Below are positions 13,701-25,700 of a stretch of 64,000 bases of DNA, one piece after another. Location of the stretch: contig CM035808.1 in NCBI GenBank assembly GCA_020466095.1, positions 18,393,853 to 18,457,852 of the forward strand, given 5' to 3'. Position numbers and translations under genes: made by a program. Every line of letters begins with the position of its first letter. Positions within the stretch are counted from its first letter, which is position 1. Source of the stretch: Chlorops oryzae (lineage: Eukaryota > Arthropoda > Insecta > Diptera > Chloropidae). Under the pieces are notes generated by a model. It made no database searches, was not told where the DNA came from, and saw only the letters and a program-made list of their open reading frames with translations.

Positions 13701-16700
13701 GATCTTCATGTGCCTTGATATGAAGTTCGCCGTCGAGTAATAAACGCCCGTATTGTGTTAGATCCGAGGTATTCTGGAGTAACGGCATGTCTATTATATT
13801 ATCCTGCATCGAAGAAGACAGAGATATATTGAGCCAGGTAAACATACTTATATTAACAAAGCGATTAAAAAATGCATTTTCTTTACCTTTACTTTCTGTA
13901 TTATCTCCAAATGATCTGAATCACGTTTCACTTCATTGATATATTGCGAGACATCAATCATTGCTTCTTTGGCACGCTCCAATGCACGATAATCCTCATG
14001 CGTCTGTGAGAAAATGGAAATAATTATTTTGATTATGTGTTAAATTAAAGCATCCTTAATTGTTACGATGCGAACTCACCGGAGAAGTTTCTTTGACTAG
14101 TTTGTCCAATAGTAGGTGGTACTTAAGTATACGTTGCATTGGTACAGAGAGTATATCACGCAATTGCAGCTTCCCAACATTATAATCACGTTCACATTGC
14201 TTGAATTTTATGTCAATATTCCCCGAATTAAAAGGATAATTTTTTCAAACAATATACATACATAAGATAATATTCAGAATCTCACCTGCACTAGCTGCTC
14301 AATTATTTGGTTTTTACGACACACATCGCTGAGGTAATCAATACCTTTCAATAAATTTGAGCAATATTCGCCGTAGATAAGGAACGGTTCACGAAACTCT
14401 AGAAAAACTTGACTCATTTTAAGCCTCGTATTTGGCAGCAGTGATTCGCGCAGTTTATCAAGGAATCTACTGTGTATGTCCGCAAGATCCTACAAGAAAA
14501 AGAACCCATTAAGTCGAATACAAAAGCGGTAGTTTTTCAGGATACTCACTCGTATTCGCGGAAATATCTTGTTGATCTCTTCAGTGTTAAGGTAACGTTC
14601 TAATGGTATAATAAATTTTGTTTTCAATGCATTAAGCACATCCAAATAGTTGGATTCCGTATCGACAAGCTCTCGTATAACATAGTCGCGTTGTTCGAAA
14701 CTTGTCGTGGAAGTTATCTAGAGATTTAAGGATTTTTGTAATATCCACCAAATAGCATAATGAGCAATTCTATGCTGCAACTCTATATGCCATGCTCACA
14801 AAATAATTTGGTTCGAAAACGAAATCAACTAACCAAATAATAAATAAATGAAAGAAATAAAATAATTAATTATACCTGACTTCTACTGGACCTCTGTAAA
14901 GCACATAAATCTTGATAGACTTCCTCCTCTTTTGTGTTAATGTGCTCATCAACTGCTCCATTGCATGCAACGTTGGTACTAAAATTCGTATTCGTATTCG
15001 TATTCGTTTTTGTGTTTGTTTTTGTTTTTGTTTTGGCATTGTGAAGCAGACGACAACATAAGAAATTTTTCATATCCATGAATTATAAAATGAAAACCAT
15101 ATGACAAGAAAATGGAAAAACAAAAAAAAAAAATTAATATTTTTCAAAAACAAAAGTTTAAAAACATTGCAAACGAACATTTTTTGGGAACTTAATTGTA
15201 AACGGAATTGAATATTTGAAGAACGACGAATGGGTTTAACTAGCATGTCAAGGGTTAAACTTGCTTTAAATTTGGTTTTTCTCTTCTTTTTTTACCATTT
15301 TGGTGCGAATACACTTATAATTATAATTGCTACAATTTAAATCAATAAGTCTCACTTATGACTGTTTTCAAAAAATTTAATAAATAAATAAAATAAAATA
15401 CTCTGTGAGAAATTTAAAGCTCTTTCGAAAATTTTGACATTTTAAAAGAATATTAGGGGTATTCACAAAGGCGTGGAAAATAGGAGAGTCGGAAAATCGG
15501 AAAATTTTACTGCTTAAAAAGTGGAAGATCAAAAAAAAGTTAAAAAAATTTTCGAAGTCGCATTTTTCCGATTTTGCAACTTTCCAACGTTTTTAACACG
15601 CCTTTGTGAATACCCCTATTGTGAAGAAACATTAGTAGAGAAACAGTAAAAGTAAAAACGGCTCCAAGGTGTATTTAACAAGGTATCAATATTACAACAA
15701 AAACAACAAATCTGAAACTAAACTGTCAAATTGTATGAAATTGTTTGACTTTTTAGTTTCTTTGCAACAACAAAGCGAAGTGTTTGTTTTAGATTTGTTG
15801 TTATTAATGTAATATTGATATCACCTTGTTAAATACACCTTGAAACGGCTCTAGGAAAATTAAGGAGTTTTAAAAGTACACATAAGGTGCTATCTCCAAA
15901 GAAAGTTTCCGATTTATTTCTGAAGCGTTTTTTTATGTGAAGTTTTTTCATTTCTGACAGAGCTGAAGAGAGACACTAAGAAATAAAATAATGGAAAAAA
16001 TTAAATTTTCTCTTAAAAGCTTAAAGTAACGTTCATGCATTTATGAATTTGAAAACCTGCGCAAAGCAGTGCTGTCGGAATTACTACAATTGTAGTATTT
16101 TACTACATTTTCATCACCCTTACTACTATACTACTAAAGTTGAAATATTACTACATTTCTCTAAAAATGCAGATCTGTATAGTAGATTACAAGACCGTCA
16201 AGAAAATTTTTCTAAAAATGAAAAAATCAGCTTACAAAAAATTTTTTTTTTTAATTTCGTAAAATTTACTCGGATACAGTTGTACCATTCATGTTTCATC
16301 CAGGAAATACTCTTTAAGAGAAGTGCATTCGTTAAATATTATATTTCCAACCCATTTTATTTGATTTCCTAAAAGTACTACAAAATGCCCCAAAATACTA
16401 CTAAAAAAAGCAAGTTATACTACTAAACGAAAATTGAAAACGACAGCACTGGCGCAAAGGCTGTACGCACACTGTTGCTTTCAAAAATAAAATAATTGCT
16501 ACAAATACATACATACATATGTAGCAAATGTTTAAATTCGTGCTTAATAGCCACTAACTACCCTGTAGAGAGTGGGACTAGTCCGGGGAGTAGTCCCCGG
16601 AGTAGACCAAAAGTCACTAGAACTCATCCCTCATAATTTGCATATGCATGGGCTCAACTGACGCATTTAACATTGCGTTGACCTAGGAAAGTAAATAGTT

Positions 16701-19700
16701 ATAGTTTTTGCCAATGTGGACTAGACCGGGGAATATATACAGTTCGGTCGATTTTTGGTCAATTTGTAGTTTTGAAAATTTAATGAAAATAATTTTTTTT
16801 TAAATTTTTATTTTTGCTTTTTTTTTTTTTAAATATTTTTTTTACTTATTTTTTAATTTTCTCGCCTCGGCCGAACCTCGAACCGCTGATCTCTGGGTTG
16901 GAAAGTCTGCGTCTTAACCATTACGCTAAGCAAGCAAATTTAATGCGTTAATCATAACGCTAACTTGAGTTTTTTGAAACGCGTGTACAGAATTTTTCAC
17001 TACAAAAATTTTTTAGTTGAAAAATAAATATTTAAAAGAAATTAAATTATGAAAAAATTGTTACAAATTTAGGTGAACTTTTTTTTGGTTCAAAATAAAG
17101 TATTAAAAAATTTAATTAAAATATGTACATAAGAAAAACTTAGGTAATTGGAAAATAAAAAATCTCACCAGAGCCAGGGATCGAACCCCCACCGACGTGT
17201 TGCTGAACTAGTAGGCCATTAAATTCAATATGAATTGCCTAAACCGTCTAAAGCTAAGTGTCCACTTCAATCAAAATTTTCGTTTCCATAAGCAGCGCAC
17301 GTATAAAAAACGAAGCGAAATGCAATCGTAAATTTCATTCGATAACTTTTCGTTTGCCTGATTCCACTCAAAACGAAATGCAAAAAAGTACTTTGGAGAC
17401 TTCAAAAAGCATTTTTTTCGTTAAGTTCGGTGTCCACTTCAATCAAAAAAATTTTGGAGACTTTTACCTTTATTTCGTTTTGACGTCACGTAGTGTAGAA
17501 TCAAAAAAATTAGAGATGAAAGACTATCGATACTGTGAACATCGATAGTTTCGATGGTTTTTGAAACGCTCTGAAAAACTTTTTCCCTCTTATATAAATG
17601 GAAAATATTTCATATCGCCAAGTATTCGCGTTCGTTTTAATTAAAGATGAGTAATATTGACTAACTGATGCTGACTCATCACCCATGGGGACTTAAAACC
17701 ATCGATGGTTAAGAAAAATAAAAACTGTTGATTATATCGGTCGTACCATCGATAGTTTTTCAGCAACCATAACAAACAAAATTTTTGAAAATGGATTCAT
17801 GCATCGGTCATTTCTTCTGGAAATACGATTTCCAGTCGATTTTCATTGAATTCTATTGAGTTTCAGTGCAAGAATTATAAAAAACATTTAACCTACCCAA
17901 ATGCTTTCGATGCGCTCAACAAATTTCGAACAAAATAAATGTCAGTTCCTTTATTTCGTTTCGTCAGTGCTAATTCTTCAGAAAAATAATGCTTTTTGAA
18001 GTCTCCAAAGTACTTTTTTGCATTTCGTTTTGAGTGGAATCAGGCAAACGAAAAGTTATCGAATGAAATTTACGGTTGCATTCCGCTTCGTTTTTTATAC
18101 GTGTGCTGCTTATGGAAACGAAAATTTTGATTGAAGTGGACACTTATATGGTTTCCAGACTATTGCGTTAAACTGAATTTAGTACCTTAAGTATACTTTA
18201 GTAGTGAGTTTAAACTGAGTTTAGGGTCTTTAAACTCAGAAATAAACTCATGAGTTTAGGCATTCGTTGCTGCAGCCCTTACCTATTACTCCCTTTTTTT
18301 CAACCCTTGAACGTTGAAGTCAGCTGTTTTTATTTTGATTTGAAATTACCCAGCAAGCAAATTTAGGAGCGCTCCGAATCATACGTCTGAAAAGAGCCTA
18401 ATGTAAGAGCGTTTTATGAGTAAACACATAAAATTGAGCATTTTCGGAAATCCTCTTTAAGCACGGGCACAGAAAAAGCTTCATTTGGAAGGTGAAAGCA
18501 ATTTTATCTCTGTCCGAAAAGAGTATCCGAAAGCGCTCATATTGCTTGCTGGGTAATATTCAAAAGCGTGTTTTGACTGCTGGATAGAATTGCAGCATGT
18601 TGAATGTGTTCAAAATTGATGTTAGCAAGCTAATTATTAACACCATTCCGGTTGCTTTCATTTTTTGAAATTTGTGACGTCTCAACAATAACATGCTTAA
18701 CATTTTTTTCTGGTCATTTTCCATTTTGCAGCTTTTGAATGGAACAAATGTGAAAAGTTGTTCGAAAATCAATCCAAAACAAAAAACAGCTGTTTGAAGT
18801 CGTAAATTCAGAAACGGACAGTCTGAAAGGGTTTTTGATTAATTCAACTTAAGGAGCTAAATTCAGATTTTAAATTCATAGTCTGAAAAGCCTATTAGCT
18901 TTAAACCGGACTAAAAGCACTACAAAGTGCCCCGAAATACTACTAAAAAAAGCATTTACTACTAAACGAAAACCGCAGCACTCGTAACGAAATGAATTGG
19001 TATATATTTCGTTACTCGGTACTAAATAGCGAACCCATTACTCAGTAACGAGCACATACAGTTAGTGCATCCACTCAGGTGCAAGTTATGGAACTGCACT
19101 CTTATGCCAAACATCGAGCAGTCAAAAAATGTAAGTAGAACCTGAGCACATTAGTTAAACACACAGAATATTGGTAATATGTCCGTTTTCAAAAGGGTCC
19201 ATAGAGCAAAAAAGACGTCTGGTAGAAGCACGCATAAGCTGCGAGGAACTTTTTAAGGTTAAACCCAAAACGAGTCTTGTGCCTTGGAAGTAAGTCCGAT
19301 GTAATGTGTACGTTAGTGAAAAATATACGATGCTTTGCTTTAGGAAGGTGATATTCCTGGCAAATTTGGATGACTTCAATGCCGTATTTGTGCGCAAGCA
19401 ATGGTCAAATATGGTCGCCAAGTATATGCAGTATAAGGTAAAACGCATACAAAATCAGTGCCGTAGCAATTCTGTTTTGCGTGGGGGAAAAATTATTTTT
19501 TCAATTTTAACGTCTATTTTAATTAAAACCACATTACATGCACGCTTTCAATGCATGTTTTTTCGATTGTCATTTATTTTTTCTCCTTTTTTAATTTTTC
19601 TCATGGGCAAAAACAAAAATGCGTGGGTGGCAAATCCCCCTCTTTCCCCTATGGTTGCTACGGCACTGTACAAAATGCTTGGAGGTTTGATTTTAAGTAT

Positions 19701-22700
19701 TCTTTCGATTGATAGAAGGATCGACTTGGGAATAAACCAACACATGATATTGATGCTGAGACGGTGAACAAAATCACCCAGGAGTGGGAGTTTTTCCAGC
19801 CTATACATAGTTATATGATACGTAAGACAACAAATTTGCATTCGTACGCACTAAGCACGCAGCAGGAAAAGGTACACAGTGCGACTGAAGATCTTGAGCG
19901 GTCTTCCGTTGACTTGGACATGAAAATAAAACCGCCGCAGCACACTTTTGCGTCATCGAATGTCTGCAGCAGCGACACGAATGAGGAGTTCTCAATTTCA
20001 ATGCTACCTTCAAAAACGTTGCCAAATACTGACCACGATTCGTATTCGAAAAAAGCTGATCAACATTGTTACTTTGCCGATATCGAAGAGGATACACTGG
20101 AGTCAATGACAATGGATGTAACTACTACAACGCCACTGGTTTGCGGTGTCGACATCGAACACACTCAAGAATTCGAAGTGAATGATGATGATGCACAAGA
20201 TTGTGAGAAATCGAATGTTGTACCAAATGTTGGAAGTCAAGAAATAGTACAAACGATTGGTAAGCAGCAAGAGAACATGGAGGAGAACAACAATCATTTT
20301 CCTTCTGGATCCAATAAGCGAAGTAGTAACTCAATTCTAACAGAACGCGATAAATATTATCGGCATAAACGACGCTTCAATCATAGGATGGAGCGTCGCT
20401 TCGATGCTATTTTGAATTTAGTCGGCCAAATTGCCAAAGCAGAGTATCCCAGTATCGATTTAAGTCCACTTATTCGATCCGGCTCTGGTATTATAAATGA
20501 ACTGTTCAACAGCAGCAGTGAAAACGATGATGCTGATGATGATGAAACCGATGGTGAAAAGCCATTCAGGTTGGGGGATGAACAACCAAAATAATAGTCT
20601 GAATGAATTGCTGTAGTAAAAACAATTCGTTCGCTTAAGCTTCAAATATCTTTTAAAGGCTGAATTTAAAAAATGAAATATTGATTTAAGTTTATTTACA
20701 AATTCAATAAAAAGAAATTTAATTTTTTTTTTCTTCTGCAAGTGAATGTCTTTTGAATGTGCAAAAGTCTGCAAGCTTTTGTGCGAAATTCAGCAATTAA
20801 TTTTAACGTCTATACACGAGAAGGTAGTAAAATTACTTCATAGCAATTTTTAGGTTTTTTCCAATTCAACCGCAAAATGAACTGAATGGAAATGCCGAAT
20901 GGCCCATAGTACCTAGTGTTAGTCTCTTGCATTCATACCTTTTCTTATACTATTGAATCAACCATTTCGAAAAAAGCTATTGAGTAATATTGCAGGGGTG
21001 ATATACACATGGATATATAAAAAAAAAAAACCATAATCATACAGATGGATTCTGAATATTCCCGGGGAGTTTACTTTTCTCGAGAGTAAAATTCTACCTT
21101 TTTAAATAGATAGGGTACGGAAAATTATGGGTATGAGTCAAATACCCACTCCCCATCAAATTTCTTCGCCCAAATATTTTAATTAAGAAGTTTTCTCTCG
21201 AAAAAATTATAATTCCCCGGGAATATTCAGAATCGGGCAGATAATAATGACCTTGAAACGATAAATCATATACTCTCACTCAAATTACACATTTAAATCG
21301 TATGAAAACAAAACATTAACATCAAAACACAAAAAAATAGAAAAAAAGCTCAACTAGCAACTTCATCGGGAGACATGCGAATATTCTATAAAAGAAATTG
21401 AATGGGGCACACCTCTGACACTTGGGATGAGAACGTGACATAACATAAATCCTCGTAGACCTTTTCTTCTTCCTCAAAGTAGATGTCATTTAAATATTCA
21501 TTTCCGACTTCTTTTACGTTAGCTTGATAATTCCATGCAGCGGCTGCAACATTTTGTAAATTATTGCTATCATTAGTTCCTCCCGAAATATTCTTATTCT
21601 CTATTGAGCAATTCGGTGTGAATGCCACAGAAGGGATACGAGCTCCTGTACCGCTGCTCAATGCACGTGTGGACGTTCCCGATGATGCTGAAGTGAAAAC
21701 TGATGTTATCTCATCTTCGATCGTATCGCATAATGCCAAAAAATTGTCCTCCTCATAATCCTCGGTGTCTTCAGTCCCATTCTCTATAGTAATATCGCTA
21801 TTGTCATCCTCGACTGATAGTGAACCACTCTGAGAACTGCGATCGCCCATCTCAGTTGGGGTATCGAGACTTCCGTTTTTCTTATTTTCTCTACGTTTCA
21901 GTTTGGAAAATGTGCATTTAAGATCATTTTTTGGAGTTAAAAGAAATTTTTTGTTTGTAAAAAAAATTCAAAGAATTACGAAAAAAAAAAAAAAAATGGT
22001 AATATACCATCATAAAGGCGTGTGTGAATAAAGAAGGCAGAATAAAGGCACTAATTGAACATAAAAGGAATAATCATTTGTGTGCAGGAAAAAATATTAT
22101 TCGTTTGCATATCCAATAAGGTAAACATCTCGATTTCATTTTAGTATCCTTTTTTGTTTGTAGCGGGTTAAGCATGGGAAAGCTGTCTTATGAACATGAT
22201 GTTGTTTTATGAAGCAAAATAAAACATTTTTCGAAGGGTCTGATGTGTTTTTAAGCTAATATGGTTTCCAGACTGTCTGTGTTTAAATTCTGAATTTAGC
22301 TCCTAAAGTACTATTTCGAAAAAAACAATTTCAAATGCTGAATTTACGAACTCAATTAGTTGCTTTTTTTTTTATTTAAAAATCGAAAAATTGAAAAATA
22401 AGAAATGAATAAAACATTTGGTAATTATGTTATTATTGACGCGCCAGTCATTGCGGAAAATGAAGGCAACAGCAATGATGCTAACAATCATCTTAACAAA
22501 AGGTGCTAAATTCAGTTAAAGGCAATTGTCTGGAAACCATGCAAGACTCCAATTTGTGGAGTTTCAAAAAAATCTTAAAACTATTCTCCATACATTATTT
22601 AGTTGGGGGGGGGGGAAGGAAACTCATTTACTTACGTGGAATGCAAATCCTTATAAATATCTTCATCGGAATGGGAACGTTCACTCGGCGTGAGTTGTAA

Positions 22701-25700
22701 ATTGAATCCACTACAAGATAAATAACAAAATTAAATTTTTCGTCCTGCAAAGGAATTTGAAATACTTACATTAAATCTGGATGCAACTGCTGCACCTTTC
22801 GACACTGTGAGAGCTTGGAAAGTGTTATTAAAACGCGGTGGAAATTCGTCAGATCGTACAGCATCGTTGGCTCAAAGAGATCAGAATCGCGAAGTCCAAA
22901 ATGATTGCGGCAAACATCGAGAAAAAGTTTGATGTTTTTACAGCACAAAAACTGAAATTTCAAAATTAAAATCCATAAATAAATATTCATGAAACAAATA
23001 AAACATTCTGAATCAATGAACTTGAACATTTTTATTTATGATGGCAAATTACAATCAGATCTATTCTAAAGGTGCTTCCCCGCTTGGCAAGTACTTAAGC
23101 GCTTTTAACAAGTATTTTCGTTCACCAAGTGTTGTGGTTGATCAAAAAGCATTTTCAGCAAGGAAAATTGTTCTTGATAGAAACCTTTAAAACAAGAAAA
23201 CTTGCTTCTTCAGGAAGTAAAAGCGTTTTACTTGTCAATTGGAGAAGCACCTTAAGACTTATAGTCTTCAACCAGTTTAAACTTTTTGACGGTTTAAAAT
23301 GTTAAATGAAAGTCTTCAGAAGAGTTAAAAACAGGTTTATTAATTTTATATGAATATTTAAAAAAAATCAAATGTAGCGAAGATATTTGATGCAGTTAAA
23401 CTGACTGGAAGACTAAAAGAATATGTTAGAAAATTTATAATTTCGAAATTCTCAATCCAAGTTGAAGACTACGACCCTAAATGAATATTCTCCTGGAGTC
23501 TTTTCCCTAGAAATTTTTATGGGTGGATAAACGAAATATTCTAAGCGTCAATAAAAGAAAAAAAGTGAAAAGATCCGTGCTTAAAAATTATCGAAGTTCT
23601 TGCTCCCTTTATATTCCCTTCCCAGTGTGCTTAGGATGGAAGAAATCAGCAGTAAAAAAAAAATCCGAACTGGGATAATGGGGACCATCGAAGTGTTTAG
23701 TAGAGTTTATTTGCTCCATTTGTTTTTTTATACCACAAATGAAAAATTTATAAAGGAAGTAAGTAGGGTTCATATCCGGGCTCACGCAGTCCTGCATTTA
23801 AATGATAACATTTCTAAGTGAAAGTTAATTATGACTAAAATAGTTGAAAAATTAGCCAAAATTTAATTCGATTTTAAATAGCAGACACCATTAATCAGTA
23901 TAACAGTATCTATAAATCAGTTGTCACTCAAAAAAAAAGTTCGCCGTTAAAATATTTCTTACAATATTTCTTACAATATTTCCTAAAACTAATTAGTAAT
24001 TACAAATGTAAAGCACGAAAATAATGCCCAACAGAAATTCCAACGGACAAGTTAATTATTGCCACCTACTTATTTCGAAGGAATTTTTCACAAGAAATAG
24101 ATGAAAACACAAGCGAACAAGCGGCAGGAGATTAGTTATCAAAAATAGATTCCGCTTATGAACTGAATGCCAACTACTCGCAAAAGTTTAATAAAGGCAT
24201 TCCTCTAAGTTCAAAGTTCATTTCGTCAGCATTCCAATCTAGATGATCGAACATATTGAAAAGAATATTCAAAGGTCATAGCAAATACGAGAAAGCACAA
24301 TAGCACATTTCATCTTTCCCATTTTCATTTGAGTCATTTCCATTCTGGTATCGAACAACAAAAGAGCATTTTACAAGCGATTGGCGATTATTCTATTGTA
24401 AACAAAATATAGATCCTCTACTTTTATGATGTCCAAGTGCAAACGACAGTCCATCACGTCCGCTAAAGGATTACAAGGAACACAAACACACACACACTCA
24501 CACATACACACACTGAAGCAATTAAAGCAAAATGATAAGAGCGAAAGAAAAGGCAAACTGGCAATCACTTTCATTCCCAAAGAGAATGCCAACAATGAAA
24601 GGAATCCAAATGGATTTACATCCATACATATGAACATTTCAGATTGTAAGGAGAAAAGCTTACTATAGAAATTGTGCTGCAGACAGGTATCTACTTGCAC
24701 ACACGATGGTGTTTCATTCGAGCGAAATTGTCGCACGTTGGATAATGTCTTTTAATTGGATTAATTTTTTCGGTTCATCGCTTCGGTTCTAAGGGCGTGT
24801 TCGTTCATAAAGTTAACTAATTACACGCATCAAAAAGCGTGCTGCGAATACGCCGCACAGTGGTTTGGCTTCATATATTTTTTGGAAAAAAATAGAAGGA
24901 GTTGTTGTAGAGCAATGAATTTTGGTACACCCATTGCTATAGGTGAAGTTAAGAAAATTTGAAAATTTCATCCATATCGGCCACGCCCACCTCCCACCTC
25001 CCATACACCACCAAAATCTTTTTGCATATAAAACTTTTATTTTTGCTCGGATTGTCATAAAATTATACACAAACCTTAAATACGACAATATAAACACATT
25101 CTGAAAGTTCCATCGAAATCGGCCACGCCCACCACCCACAACTGAATTCCGCACCACCATTCCCAAAATGTGAACAACTTCTTGAAATTATTGCAAATAA
25201 GAAATACAATTTTTAATTGATTCAGCTATCATTTCAATTACGACCGGATCTAATTCCAAGGTATTTTTAGAGGGTTGACGTCTTATAAAAGTAATATAAG
25301 GATCCGAAGTTGCCATAACCGACAAAAAACGTCTTCATTCGTAGAGACTCTGTCACATTTCCTGGAAAACATCAGTCTGTATTTTCGGTATTCCTTGTTT
25401 CGGGCCTCTTCGGCTTCTTCAGATAGCATTCCTATTGGAAGAACTGCGGCGTCCATTATTCGTTGCCCATGTATTAAAATCTTATGAACCGTCACAGGCA
25501 TAAAATACCATTCATAATTCTTATGTCAACAGCCCCCTAAAAGTATGCCCCATTTTTTAAACAATTTTTTTTGCAAGTATTTTTTCATTTAAATTGGAAT
25601 AACTCACTGCTCGGCAGCTGTCGGCAAAAATTTCTTTCAGATATTGAAAGATCACATCTCGACCTTTCATTTTTATATAGGTAGAGCACAAAGGTAAACA

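Noticed and set aside
14981..15079. In-frame extension of Vav exon 4b upstream to an ATG (MDMKNFLCC...TNTNTN)
   Set aside because: The stretch is a low-complexity (GAATAC)n/(AAAAAC)n tract, and the phase from exon 3 fits the acceptor at 14979-14980. An alternative start is possible but unsupported.
17160..17228. Functional tRNA gene
   Set aside because: A and B boxes are good, but I could not close the acceptor stem or find a terminator in a convincing place.
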